Shown: piece by piece, positions 11,830 through 24,337 of the stretch
How the letters are laid out: each line of letters begins with the position of its first letter
Position numbering within the stretch: position 1 is the stretch's first letter
NCBI GenBank assembly: GCA_035610365.1
Contig: CM069435.1
Coordinates: 19,147,123 to 19,211,122 of the forward strand
DNA length: 64,000 bases
Direction: 5' to 3'
DNA from: Aquatica leii
Lineage: Eukaryota > Arthropoda > Insecta > Coleoptera > Lampyridae
Program-made: the position numbers and the translations under genes
The notes under the pieces: generated by a model
What the model was told of the DNA's origin: nothing
What the model saw: only the letters and a program-made list of their open reading frames with translations
Databases searched by the model: none

Positions 11830-12925
11830 TATCACAATTTGATAAAAATCTTTAGCACTTTGCTCCAGTTGCCCTTTTTCTCTCCGATGCCCTGAGTATT
11901 GTAAAGGTCAAACTAATGTTTGTCTCAGGCGCTTAATTCAAACTTGTAAGTAAGTTTTTAGAGAAACAAAAAATTTTAAATAATTTTATTTTTGCTGTAC
12001 AATCTAAAGGAAAAAAGGTACAGATGAAATCAAGCAAAATTTTTATGAAGTAAATACGTTTTTTATGTTACCAAAAATGTTTTAGAAAACATTAAAATAT
12101 TTCAATATCAATATTAAAATGAAAGATTTTTAAAATGTAGCAAAAATATTGTTTTGAAAAACTTTTTTTTTTTCTAAACTATTTTAAAACGTTGTAACGT
12201 TTTTAAAACATGAAAAAACGTTTTTTTGCTGATTGTGAGGAAACAAATTCATAATCGTTCCGGTTTATCATTGACAGTAAATGTTTCAATTCTTTTTAGT
12301 AGATTTTGAACTCTTCCTGACGGACAAACGGCACATTTTGGTGTATAGATAAATAAGGTCCAATCTACTTTTTGACCTCTACAATACGTGGTTGCTTTGT
12401 TTTTCAGTAATTTTGGAACACCCTGTATAATAAACAATAATAAATTAAAACTTTTAGTTAAATTGGTATTAATTGTCAATAGCAAATAACATGTATGTAT
12501 GAATGTAAATAATTTTAACCAACTTTCAATGTAATTGGTTCTACAGTGCGCTGGTAACAAAACCTCAACCAAGTGTAAGATAAGACAATTGACACTATCT
12601 AAATATCAATATTTGTTTAATTAATAAAAAATATAATTTTGAAATGATTTTATACTTTGAAACTTAACTAATCTAAACCAAATAGATAAAAAAAAATTCT
12701 AAAAATAATTTGCAGAAGATTGATGCAAATCAAAATGAATCTTAGAAACTAAAAAGTGTTACAATACAAATTTAAAAAAATATTATGATGCAAATACATC
12801 CATTGTTTAGTAAACTTAGTCAAATACAGTATAAATTTGGAACAGATAATTTTAAGTGTTTGTTTAATAACATTTGTTTTAATAAAAACAAATATATTTT
12901 TTTACTAGCCGAAATGAAAAGCGTA
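11830..12925. other. No recognised gene; one transposon-end-like phrase
   Basis: A+T-rich. Minus-strand text at about 12415-12425 reads CAGGGTGTTCC, a phrase common at the ends of insect mariner-like elements and MITEs, but I find no partner end. The minus ORF at 12249-12572 spans that phrase and is unlikely to be a gene. Confidence 0.4.
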
Positions 12926-12929
12926 AACG

Positions 12930-13690
12930 TTTGGTGTGGTTTGGTGGGCACCCAAACTCAGGTGTTCATTAATCGAAAGCAGTCTTGCGAGTCAAACGAA
13001 GACTGTCGACTTGTAGCTTTGGTGACTGCTCATAAACCCTCACTGCCGGAGACCACGAAGTTGAAGATGAATAGGCTTGGTAGAGATTCGGAAACACCAT
13101 GAGAAGCAATTTTTGCTAACCTTTGATATGGTAAATATGCGTCCGCTTTTCAAGCTGCAGTTGTTGCTATTGACTGGATCTTTGTTATCTGGTGTGTCAG
13201 AATGTAAAAAACTATCGTAATGGCACACGCGCTAGTTTAAAAATAGCAGAGACACATATCGAACCTGAACCCGATTTTGGATCTCCTACGATACCGAAAA
13301 AGGCTTAATCCGCAGCAAAATATCAGTGAAATATAAGAAACTATGGAAAAATTTTTCAGAGATGAGGCACACCAAGTTCTTCTTTACAGAGCCACAATCA
13401 AACATCAAAATGCGCTATCAACCATGAGTACAAAAGTTAAAAAAACTCGCAAGACTAATAACAAGACACTGTGGCCTTAACAAACATGCAAAAAATTAGA
13501 CTGCAAAGTAGTTCTTTTTGCCGCGAATGCTTGGAGGACGACGAGATTCCGCAGCCTTTGCTGCGGAAATGCGAAGAAACGCAACGCACAAAGATTCTCG
13601 GCAAACCAAAACTAATCGATAATGAGTTGAAAAAAGCCCCTTGGAATAAGACTAAATTACGACAGAACTGCTTGACAGCATCTTGAACAT
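12930..13690 (+). pseudogene. Non-LTR retrotransposon 3' fragment (RNase H piece and C-terminal zinc motif)
   Basis: The DNA near 13120-13200 matches the RNase H region of the element at 53680-53740 (TAAATATGCRTCCGCTTTTC, then the GTGTGTCAG phrase). The segment 13471-13686 matches its C-terminal tail at 54130-54420: CRECLEDDEIPQPLLRKC here against CRCLEDDKIPQHLLCKC there, a CxxC..H/x..C zinc-like motif, followed by LGKPKLIDNELKKAPWNK. In between, most of RNase H is missing, so this is an internally deleted second copy of the same family. It ends in a stop near 13686. Confidence 0.75.
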
Positions 13691-13699
13691 ATCTATTAG

Positions 13700-14480
13700 T
13701 TAACATAGTTTTAAGTAAACAAAAACAAAAGTAAAAGAAGGTTCAAAATAGTCAATTAAAGATGCGCGAAATTACGCAAGCGTTGTCTGGAAAATCGGAT
13801 AACTATGAAAATGCACATAATTCGTTTTTAAAGAAAAACGTTTAGGTTTGGGGTGCAAGGCGCTGGTAAATGGTTCTAAACGCTGTCGAGAACAGTTTCT
13901 ATAGTATTATTGCATGGGTTTCCACATCACCCTGGAGGTACCACACTCAACGCGTTAACTCGTTTTTTTACATGGTCGAGTTTCGCCTAGAGCCCTATGT
14001 TTCCATGTGTTATACATGCCGTTAATTTTAGTGACTTAATTTTACCATCCCCCTTATATAAACAATAACTTACAAACTTAATTACAAACAATTTAAGCAT
14101 ACAATTCTTATTATACTAATACACACTCAATCCCTACCTTCTTTTTAATCGACGATAATGGTACCATTAGCAACCAAAAAACAAGTCAAAGCATTAGAAA
14201 AAATAAGATAAACGTTTTATCGAGTCAATTGCAAAAAACATGGATTCAAAATAAAGAAGAGTTATCCTACGACCATCCAAGAACAAGAACGAATGTAAAA
14301 ATAAATATACTGCTAGCAGTGTAAACTATTTCCGAAACTAGTCTAATCAAGAAACGAACTGATAAAAATACGAATAACGAAAACGCATTCCACAAAACCT
14401 CCGTACTAACAATAAAAAGTATCTTTGTAACAAACTGCGTTTCTGCAAAATAATTAGATTAATTTTTCATACATACAAAA
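13700..14480. other. No recognised gene
   Basis: Spacer between the non-LTR fragment and the satellite array. No frame, hairpin or repeat that I could support. Confidence 0.4.
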
Positions 14481-14489
14481 AAAAATTTA

Positions 14490-16680
14490 CGTAATATACT
14501 TACTTCATAAAAACCAACGGCAATATAAAACAAGTTTACCTGATTCAAAAAAATACTTACAGTTCATAAAAAATCACTTTTAGTTCACTAAAACACTCCC
14601 GATGTATAAAAAAATTAATTTTGATATAGAAAAAAACAACCTTTGCAATGTATATAGAAAAGTATACAGTTCGAATACAGAAAAATTACTCGCCTAATAT
14701 GTTTTTGTTAAAAAAAAACAGATTAATTCCACATAATAAATAAACCTTAAGATTAAAAAAAATCTTTGGCGTGCTAGAAACTTAATCACGTATAATAATA
14801 GAATACTCACAAAAAAATGCTTACCTGATTCAAAAAAATACTTACAGTTCCTTAAAAAAATCACTTTTAGTTCACTAAAACACTCTCGATGTATAAAAAA
14901 CTAATTTTGATATAGAAAAAAACAACCTTTGCAATATATAGAATACTAATATGTTTTTGTTAAAAAAACAGATTAATTTCACATAGAAAATAAACCTTAA
15001 GTTTAAAAAAAATCTTTGGTGTGCTAGAAACTTAGTCACGTATAATAATAATGAACTCAAAAAAATGCTTACCTCATTCAAAAAAATACTTACAGTTCAT
15101 AAAAAACACTTTTAGTTCACTGAAACACTCCCGATGTATAGAAAACTAACTTTGATATATAAAAAAACAACCTTTGCAATATATAGAATACTAATATGTT
15201 TTTGTTAAAAAAAAAGATTAATTTCACATAGAAAATAAACCTTAAGGTTAAAAAAAAATCTTTAGTGTGCTAGAAACTTAATTACGTATAATAATAGAAT
15301 ATTCACAAAAAAATGCTTACCTGATTCAAAAAAATACTTACAATTCATTAAAAATAAAAACACTTTAAGTCACTGAAACACTCCCGATGTATAGAAAACC
15401 AATTTTGGTATAGAAAAAACAACCTTTGCAATGTATATAGAAAAGTATACATTTCGAATACATAAAAATTACTCGACTAATATGTTTTTGTTAAAAAAAA
15501 CAGATTAATTCCACATAGAAAATAAACCTTAAGATTAAAAAAAATCTTTGGTGTGCTAGAAACTTAGTCACGTTTAATAATAGATTACTCATAAAAAACA
15601 CTAACCTAATTTAAAAAAATACATACTTACTGTTCATTAAAAAAAATCACTTTTAGTTTACTAAAACACTCCCGATGTATAAAAAACTAACTTTGATATA
15701 GAAAAAACAAACTTTGCAATGTATATAGAAAAGTATACATTTCGAATACATAAAAATTACTCGACTAATATGTTTTTGTTAAAAAAAAAACAGATTAATT
15801 CCACATAGAAAATAAACCTTAAGATTAAAAAAAAATCTTTGGTGTGCTAGAAACTTAATGACGTATAATAATAAAATACTCACAAAAAAATGCTTACCTG
15901 ATTCAAAAAAATACTTACAGTTCATAAAAAAATCACTTTTAGTTCACTAAAACACTCCCGATGTATAAAAAACTAATTTTGATATAGAAAAAACAACCTT
16001 TGCAATGTATATAGAAAAGTATACATTTCGCATACATAAAAATTACTCGCCTAATATGTTTTTGTAAAAAAAAACAGATTAATTCCACATAGAAAATAAA
16101 CCTTAAGATTAAAAAAAAATCTTTGGTGTGCTAGAAACTTAATTACGTATAATAGAATATTCACAAAAAAAATGCTTACCTGATTTAAAAAAATACTTAC
16201 AATTCATTAAAAATAAAAACACTTTAAGTCACTGAAACACTCCCGATGTATAGAAAACCAATTTTGGTATAGAAAAAACAACCTTTGCGATGTATAGAAA
16301 AGTATACATTTCGAATACATAAAAATTATACGCCTAATATGTTTTTGTTAAAAAAACAGATTAATTACACATAGAAAATAAACCTTAAGTTTAAAAAAAT
16401 CTTTGGTGTGCTAGAAACTTACATCACGTATAATAGAATACTCACAAAAAAAATGCTTACTTGATTCGACAAAACCAATTTTGATATAGAAAAAACAACC
16501 TTTGCGATGTATAGAAAAGTATACATTTCGAATGCATAAAAATTGCTCACCTAATATATTTTTGTAAAAAAAAACAGATCAATGACACACACAAAAAAAC
16601 AAACTTAAAATTTGTAAAAAAATCTTTGGTGTACTAAAAACTTTCTATGTACCAAAAACACCTAAAATAAGACATTATTA
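14490..16680. repeat. Tandem satellite, ~285-bp unit, about eight units
   Basis: The phrase CTTACCTGATTCAAAAAAAT (with variants) starts at about 14535, 14821, 15069, 15316, 15601, 15893, 16176 and 16459. Spacing is therefore about 283-292 bases, with two shorter units of about 247 bases. The short units lack a roughly 38-base block containing AGTATACATTTCGAATAC. Read on the minus strand, most units carry CAGGTAAGC and GTAAGTATT, matches to the 5' splice-site consensus. No coding frame runs through the units. Confidence 0.85.
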
Positions 16681-16689
16681 TTGTAACTA

Positions 16690-18530
16690 ATACCATTGCA
16701 TGTTCATCTAATACTTACGATTTATAAATCACACTTAAGTTTTTTTAAAACACTTTCACTAAAAACACTCCCGAATTATCGATGTATAGAAGATTAAATG
16801 TTGAAATAAAATTTTTCGCGGTGTACAGGAAAACACATTTCTAATATATCAAAATTAGGCATTCCTCCAATACAAATTAAAAAAAAACAGAGAAACTCAC
16901 CAATTATAAAGGATAACTCAGGGTTTGTTGAACACCTTTGATGCTCTGAAAATTTTTTATGTATATATAAAAATTGCCAGATATAAAACAATATAAAATA
17001 TAGAAATAGCATATAAAATAAATAGTACTTACGATTTATAACATACATATATATGTACTTACGATTGTTTAAAAACATTTCACTAAAATCACTTCCAGTA
17101 CCTACACAAAAAATATTTTCCTATAAAGGAAAACCTATATGTGTACCTACATATAATCTATAAATTGAAATTTAAAAAAATTACGTCAAAAATAAAAAAA
17201 ACTATTTGTAAATAAAAAACTAAGCAATTAATAAAAAAAAATTAATTGTAACTGTAAAAAAATTACGTAAATATACTGAAATACGAATTTAATCAATTGC
17301 GCGAGTATTTAAACAATTATTACTCTATTATAATAATTACTATAAAAAAATTAGAAAAATTTTCTAGTTATTAATTTAATAAAAATATTGCAAATCTTAA
17401 ATTTAATTAAAAAAACTAAATGTGTGTTGAAACAAATATACGCATTTTAAAGTTAAAACTCCTACCTTGACGAGGCTGTAAGTCTGCACGTACCGGAGTC
17501 ATCTGTAAAATAGAAATAATTAGAAATTTAGTTTACACTTATTGTGTTATTATTTGTTACTTAATAAAACTAAATCTAAAAACTTGGCACATTAATAAAA
17601 TCTGTATATTATGTTCACCCATTCAGATTTTGGTGCACTTCAATTTAGCAATAAGAAACAAAAAAAAGAATAATCAGTAACAATTGTGTCAAAAATATTT
17701 TGATATAGTTTTCGTACTGTTGGAATTTCGCCCAGTGATTTTATGCACCGAAGGTCACTGAGAATACTTTCGCTTTGAACGTTAAGAAAATAACACGTGT
17801 GTTAACGTCATGCCCATGTTTGACAGATGTAAACGGGACTTGTAGTGAATATTTCTGCTGTTTTGGCGTTTTTTTAACTATGTTATAATCAGCACATCAC
17901 TTACGACTTACTCTCTAAAGCATTGAGCTGCCGCTTATTTTTTATTAATGTAAAACAACAAATAAAATAAACAAAACAAAACAAAACTCAATGCAGACTC
18001 TCTTCGCATATGGTGGATCCTGTCAAGCCGAGCAACCTAATCAAAAATCTGTTAACCAACCCAGTTAAACTATAAAGTCGGAATCATACGAGACAGGAAA
18101 AAAAGTTAAAATTATAGTCTCCCCGGAGGTACAATAACGTCTCATTATTTGATTAATTTCCAGACAAATGAACGAAAACCAACTCAAGCTAAGGAATAAT
18201 AACACTGACTATAGTTTAAGCCGCTAACATAAAAATCATAGCCCAAGAATTAGAAAAGTATAAAACAGATAATAATTCTCCCAGAGACAAGATAGATCGA
18301 TAAAGGTATAATCGGTAAAGACAGATATTTATTCATGTACAATAGACCTGTCCAGAATGCTGTCAAACTGCCCTACAGAAGTCACTCTTTTTTCCTAAAA
18401 TAAAATTTAGTTTTGGAAAAAATTATATCGGTTCTGAAGGGCACTTTGACTGACATCATTATGAATAAATTTATGGAGAACAAACGGAACAAGCTTTATG
18501 TATAATAAACAAAACAATAATAAAGTTTCT
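16690..18530. other. A+T-rich region without a recognised gene
   Basis: Holds decayed satellite-like text up to about 17110 and one possible minus-strand mini-exon (17467-17502, listed separately). Otherwise I see no supported feature. Confidence 0.4.
17467..17502 (-). other. Possible small exon with ATG start (unidentified)
   Basis: On the minus strand a pyrimidine-poor but usable acceptor (CTATTTTACAG) is followed by an ATG reading MTPVRADLQPRQ and then a donor (G|GTAGGAG). The splice sites and start codon fit a short first coding exon. Any next exon would lie at lower coordinates beyond the satellite, and I could not find one. It may be chance. Confidence 0.2.
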
Positions 18531-18690
18531 AGTCAGTAAACAGTAGCATCTCTAAATTACGAAACTTCGACTTCATAACATTATTCTCATTAATGTCTAC
18601 GCCTCTATTAAAGATAAAGAAACAGAATTAAAATATCAATTTTATGATAATCATAAACAGATATTACATGAACAAACTAAACAATCATTG
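18530..18690 (+). pseudogene. Non-LTR endonuclease fragment (RTE/Jockey-like)
   Basis: A short plus-strand frame reads RLHNIILINVYASIKDKETE, then LKYQFYDNH. This matches the endonuclease stretch of RTE-like and related non-LTR elements (usual form: NITLINVYAPTEDKEDExKxxFY). Only about 50 residues are recognisable, and flanking sequence is full of stops. Confidence 0.45.
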
Positions 18691-19074
18691 ATAAGGTCTT
18701 TGTTTTGTAGTTAGACTTAGCATAACTTAACAATAAGCAGCGTCTTTTTCAAAAATAAAAAAACATACTACCAGGCAGTAATGAAACGAATTAAATAGAA
18801 CACATTCTGAAATGTTTAAGATCTATTTGTGACTTTGAACACTGTTTGCGGAAAACAAAACCATAAAACTTAGGCTTTTCTGGATGAAGCTACCGACGTA
18901 GAATAAAAATGGTTAGCAAATAATGTTTTTGGAATCCTAAAAATTGATGACAAAAAACCACGGTACTTGTTAAATTTGAAAATTTTAGATAAAGTGAACC
19001 ATAGTACAATTGCTACTTTTTTAATAACAATATTTTGTGCAGCGCGACAATGTCCATATGAACCTCTTCTACAT

Positions 19075-19190
19075 TAATATTATAAAAAGGTAAAGTTTGT
19101 AAATTTGTATGTTTGTAAGTTTGGATGTAAAAGGTAATCCCCAAAACTACTCATCTGATTTCCAAAACTCTTTCACTAATATTTAGAATT
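19075..19190 (+). repeat. Insect interspersed repeat (TATAAAAAGGTAAAGTTTGT type)
   Basis: The run of GTTTGTAAATTTGTATGTTTG followed by AATCCCCAAAACTACTCATC and CTTTCACTAATATTTAGAA is a text pattern found at the tail of abundant insect repeats. It is recognised by wording alone; family assignment is not possible here. Confidence 0.4.
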
Positions 19191-19259
19191 TACTTCAAAG
19201 CGGACAAATTCTTGAATCATCTGAAGTTCCTAAATCCAACATTTTTAAATCAGAAGAGT

Positions 19260-19465
19260 TAGTTTTTCCAAGAATTGCTATATTATCGTTCTTCCATCGA
19301 ACAAAGGCAACGCTATATTTTCAACCAAACGGATTACGTTGAGAAAATACATTCTATTCTGTCAAGAGATACGTACGCTCTTTTAACTCAAAATCCCATT
19401 TTGAAAATTGAACGCAAGGTCAGCGAAATCATCGTACCTCAGCTTCTAAACCACCTCTCCTAAAG
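19260..19465 (+). pseudogene. Penelope-like element fragment
   Basis: A plus-strand frame reads QTDYVEKIHSILSRDTYALL, then NPILKIERKVSEII. This is the segment just upstream of the RT fingers in Penelope-like elements (usual form YxxKIxxLLxDxxTYxxLxxDPTxxIxRKV). It duplicates, in better condition, the equivalent part of the larger copy that starts near 19740, so it is a separate small fragment. Confidence 0.65.
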
Positions 19466-19739
19466 TTTCTAAAGTTTAAAAGTATGGTATATACCTTTTA
19501 AACCTATTTTAGACTTCTAAAACTATACGAAAATTTAAAACGCCTCTTGCTCAGTTAGCCGTTTTGAGTACACTCAGATACCAGAATACTGTCTCAAGTT
19601 TTCTGCAAATACAAAATGACATCAAGACTAGAACGGGTATGTATATACTTTGAAGAGCCAGCTAATCTTTATTGATGAAAAAAATACATAACATTAGACA
19701 CCCATTAGACAAGCAAGATACGGCGCTATTTTAAGTCCA

Positions 19740-22531
19740 TTGACGACAACCCACCACAATAGAACCGACAATCTGAAATTTGATCGACAAAAACGAAGGA
19801 AACCAAAGAGATCGTCAAAAAAAAGCAAAAGAAATACAAGTTGCAAGAAGAACAACATTCTAAGAAAACCGCAATTGAAAACAAAATCATGGTTAATCTG
19901 TCTTCCACCACACTTAGCAAACCAGTAACAGCCATTTTATTTAAAGGATTAAAGAAGTCTACAGTACCGAAACCAAACATCAATCCGAATGGAAGAATTG
20001 TTCTAAAAGAACTCAAAACCAACAAAAAAATTTTATACTACTAGTTTACAAAGAAAATGCCACTGTAATCATGAACATCAGTAATTACACAAACATCAAA
20101 CATTGCTACAAGATCCGGCATTCAAACTGTTAAAAAAGAATCCAATCAAAATTTTAGAGAAAAGACTTTGACTTGTAAAATTAGCAAGCACGATCCCAAA
20201 ACATCAGAAAATATGCTTATACCCAAGTAGCAAAAATCAGTTACAAAACGGTTGTAAAACTCTCTTGCAACTATGGTTTCAGTAAGGTATTTAGTTACAG
20301 AATAGTTGCTGAGTCTTTCCTGATACGTTTTCAATACCGGATTTGGTCAGTTGCAAAGCAACTGCAGTAATATTATAACCGTTTTACAACGTGTCTGAAA
20401 CCGTTGCAATTACTACTTTGTAACTGTTTTGCAGCGTTGCTATAACGGTTTTTTACAAATCATGTTTACCTATTCTAAATCGTTTCTGTAATGGTTTATC
20501 ATCACGGTTTTGTAATTGATTTGTAACATTGTAGTTACCGTTTACAGCAACTGCTATGTAACTGTTTTGAAAACATGTTTATTACCATTATTTGAAACTA
20601 CTTTATAACCGCTTTGTTAAGCAACTTATCCAAGATTTTAGTTACTAACTGCATCATAAAGATTAAAACAAAAGTAGAGATAAAAATATATTAATAAAAA
20701 GATACAGATATATAAAAGGTTATAATAAATGTACATTATTTAAATTTTTATAGTTTCTTATAGAACTAAATTCAAACAAAAAAGATATAATAAAAGAATT
20801 TTTACATCTGTTGCAAGTAGGTACTAGTAAACAGGTTTTTACGGCAAATTTTCAAGAAAAGCGGATTATGTCTATTATTTATAAATTTTGTAAATAGTAA
20901 ATGCATAAATTTTGTTAAGAGAAAAATGTCTTTGTGTTAAAAGACCATGCCGGATTAAGATATTCCTTACATGTTATAGTTTAATGCGTCTACGTAATTC
21001 TTAGTTAAATATTTGTATTAGGCTACAAATGCACATGTGCAATTATAATCGGTTCAATGATCATAATCTTGACTGGTTTTTTAAAGATTATAGGTGTTCG
21101 CAATGGTGATTTAATTTACACGTTCTGATCACTGTGTGTAATATTGTAATGTCCTTGCAATCAAATTATATTTTATCCTAAAAGAAAATAAAATCAATTT
21201 AAAATTTGCTTTCTTATAATTGACAACTAATTCTTCAACGTTGATTAAATTAGAAATAGTAGTTTAAATGCACGATTAAAATTATAGTAATATAATATAC
21301 CAATAATTGTACTTACCTACGTAGTTTTGAATTAGAAACACTTTCGGTACTGTTTATTGGATAATGATAATGGACTATGTGTCTTATAAAAATCTCGTAA
21401 AATGCATTTCTTCTGTTGCTGTTTGAACGAATAGATTAACACTGTAGTGTAGTTTTAGAAATTCACACTTGTAACCATAGTTTCAAGACGGTTACACTCG
21501 AAACCGAAATGAAGGTTTTAATGTCACTAAATTGACACTGTAGTTACATAAGGGTTTAAGAAAAACTTACTTATAACTATAGTTGTAAAATGGTTATTTC
21601 TGTAACAGATTTGAAACCTCAGTAAATTACGAAAGTTGCTGCTACGTTGCTGCAACGGTTTATTTACCATGGTGCTAATGTTACTAATTTGCAACTGGTT
21701 ACAACGTAACCACGGTTACAAAATGTTGCTTGGGTATTCTTCAGACAGCACGACGCTACACCTCAACGGTTTTCCAAAAATCTACAAACCAGAGGTACCG
21801 TTTCGCCCAATTGTGAGTAATACAGGTTCAACCACCTATCCTCTTGCCTGATTCCTTGCACTTTGTTTTAAAAGTCTTTAACTTTAAGTGGAGTATTAGA
21901 AACAAAAGTCAGTTCTGTTATGACCAATTGACTAATTGAACTGTGCTTAAAATTTATGCATTTTTCTTTTAACAACGTTACATACAAACGAACTGAAAAA
22001 GCAACCGTGAGATTATCACTTTCTACAATCATCGTCAATATATTTTAAGGAAACAGAATTAGAAATCTCTACTCTCAAACCAAAATGCTGATTGTGTTAC
22101 GTGAATGATACTTTCATAATTTGGTCTCACGGAGCAGAAACGCTTAACAGCTTCTTGAACTACATCAACCAGTTTAAGCTCAGCATGAAGATCGAAAACA
22201 AACAGAAACATTCTGTTCTTAGACATACTGGTTGCTCAGAAAATGGATAAGACATCAAGTATACAGAAAACCGACACACACCGACAGATACTTCAATGCA
22301 ATCGCATCATCATCCAGTTTAGAAGTCTTCAATGATAAGAACTTTAGTACACTAAACAAAGACTATCAGAAAACTCAACTAAGACATTTAACGGACGCCC
22401 TGAAGAAAAACGGATACAGAAAAGCAGACATAGATAGATCGATCAACAAACAACAAAATAAAGAAAAACTAAAGAATAAAAACTCCGTCCCAACTATCTG
22501 TCTTCCTTACATAAAACGCTGCAAAGTTTAA
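19740..22531 (+). pseudogene. Penelope-like element copy B (RT), split by a 1.5-kb insertion
   Basis: Before the insertion: NLSSTTLSKPVTAILFKGLK (usual NLSxxxLxxxxxxLLxKGLxF), then NATVIMNISNYTNIKH and DPAFKLLKKNP in shifted frames. After it: GFPKIYKPEVPFRPIVSNTG (21765-21850, usual LYGLPKIHKPxxPLRPIVS). At 22232-22531 there is HQVYRKPTHTDRYFNAIASS (linker), KKNGYRKADIDRSI and a terminal PTICLPYIKR. The RT palm is badly decayed (22000-22230) and the GIY-YIG endonuclease is missing. The insertion at 20222-21734 falls exactly between ICLY and the KIYKP block. Removing it with one TA copy restores the frame there. Confidence 0.85.
20222..21734. mobile_element. 1.5-kb non-autonomous DNA transposon with CCCAAG ends, TA target duplication
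   Basis: The left end begins CCCAAGTAGCAAAAATC; the right end, reverse-complemented, begins CCCAAGCAACATTTTGTAAC. TA flanks both ends (20220-20221, 21735-21736). The outer 430 bases on the left and about 300 on the right are filled with degenerate repeats built on GTAACNGTTTTGCAAC-like phrases, in inverted arrangement. The centre is A+T-rich without a transposase. The precise fit into the PLE reading frame fixes the borders. End type and subterminal repeats resemble the element at 658-3029. Confidence 0.7.
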
Positions 22532-22539
22532 TCATTTAG

Positions 22540-23225
22540 ATAAAATGGTTATTGTTGGTCCGTCGAGTGTGGTGGACTTTGAACTTTGTCCTTTTTATTT
22601 CTTTTGTTTTTTTGGCATCATTTCGCCTTTCTTCGTAGATAGTTTGTCGCTCAAATCTCATATTGATGGATCTGTTGTGATTTCAAGGCTTGACTGGCTC
22701 TTCAAAATATATGTTTCTTCATTCTGGTCATGATGGAATGTTACGTTTGTAGAAAACCTGAGACAACGCCATGGTCTCTACATTTGCTTGAGCCTGAGTG
22801 TCTACAATTTTTGTATGATTTTGAAAACTTTATCCTCGTAGAGTCGTTCAATGCAACAAATAAGATAGTCGTCAATTTTTCAAAATCGAAGAAGACAATC
22901 TGCATTTATTCCACTCTATAAATAAGCTTCTAACAAGTCAAATTTTTTTCGGTAGTGAATGCCATTTGTTGATTATAATCTACAAAATCTACACGTAATG
23001 CTGCTCGAAGCACATAGTTAGCTTGATTTGTTTCATTTCTAAGGCAACTTGATTTGAGTCATTTATTTTTTAGTCATAAACATAACGATATGTTTTTTTA
23101 TGGATAAAGTAGGGCATATGGCATATCATAATAATAAGAAAAAATCGACAATCGACATCGTGTATTCTACCATGAACAAACGGACAGTCCCACCATCGGT
23201 ATTTACGGTTTTTGTTTCCTGGGTT
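22540..23225. other. No recognised gene
   Basis: Spacer between the truncated Penelope-like copy and the Ty3/gypsy-like fragment; small ORFs here match nothing I know. Confidence 0.4.
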
Positions 23226-24110
23226 AAAAAAGTAAAAAAGTAAAGAAGACTCTACCAGAAACAATTGTTTCAAAACCGAATCACTGCAGCTACTGTGTAA
23301 TCAACGGCCACACAGAAGAAGAGTGTCGCAAACAAAAGTCCGCGGAAGCCAGACGCCTAAAAGAATCTGATACTAGCATACTACTGTCGTGGAGAACCCA
23401 AAGTGATACGAAGTAATTGTCTACAATAGTCCCGCCAAAATAAGCACGTCGACTTCTTGGTCGTCGGGACACACACCAGAAATCTCAACGCCCCAGTTTT
23501 AAATCATGTGGTTACCGTAGAGATTGACGGTAACACAGGAGGGGTCTATTTACACAAAGCAGCCAAACAAAATATTGCCGGATGAGTGCTATATGACCAC
23601 TTCCGCAGTCGACAACATCATTTCAAAGAAAAATAAGTAACAGTAATCCTTGCGATTGGTGAAAAGAAACTCCAGACGATTCTATGTACTACTGGAATCG
23701 TTTGCCTAAACTGTCGAAACACCAACTTTACTATGCTTCCCGATGGTCAAAATGGAATGCAACTAGGATTAGAATTTATGCGACAAGAGGCATAGTGTTG
23801 AATCTACCAAACGAACTTCCTTAACCAACCGAAGTGAATATTCCATTTTCAGAATCAGTGATAGCTCCTAACCTCCGCGAGCTAGGTTCTCTTGCTCAAA
23901 CAGAGCACACCCCGACCCACAAAAAATTACGGCAATTTTTGCAGATGCTGTACCGGAACTAAATGAATTTCTACAACATTCTTGAAAAAGAAGCCTATGA
24001 CGATCCCTATCGGCTATCGAAACTCGAGTTTGCGTAGACTAACGCATACTCAACAAAATAACTCGCCGATCACTATCTTCTATCACGAATAGACGGTTTT
24101 ATGCATACAG
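23225..24110 (+). pseudogene. Ty3/gypsy-like LTR retrotransposon fragment (gag zinc knuckle and protease)
   Basis: Near 23282-23330 a CCHC zinc knuckle reads CSYCVINGHTEEEC, the end of a gag protein. In shifted frames downstream follow a protease-like stretch (VTVEIDGNTGGVYLHKAAKQ, then IAG and LYDHF) and PDGQNGMQLGLEFM. The usual form in insect gypsy elements is 'VEIDGxxxxALLDTGAKxSxAG ... LPDAxxNxTLLGxDF'. The catalytic D-T-G triad is degraded to L-H-K in this copy. No RT, integrase or LTR follows. Stops interrupt every frame, so this is an old fragment. Confidence 0.6.
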
Positions 24111-24337
24111 CGCGCTACTTACATTTTAATCGTCGACCTACATCAAAGGTATTTGTCGATGTACGTGTGTGGGTGACGAAGAGGCATAGATAAAATCGGA
24201 TCTACTGCACGATTATTGGTGAAATTTACTTTTTCATTGTCTACGTTATGTCAAAATTTTTACGACCTTTTTTTGGGTATAGTTACGATTATCTCACAAG
24301 TGATATCAGTCGCTTGTCAAAATAACAGTGACTTCAA

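Noticed and set aside
14490..16680. Regularly spaced repeats that could suggest a CRISPR array
   Set aside because: Units are ~285 bp with no unique spacers, in a eukaryotic context: an ordinary satellite.
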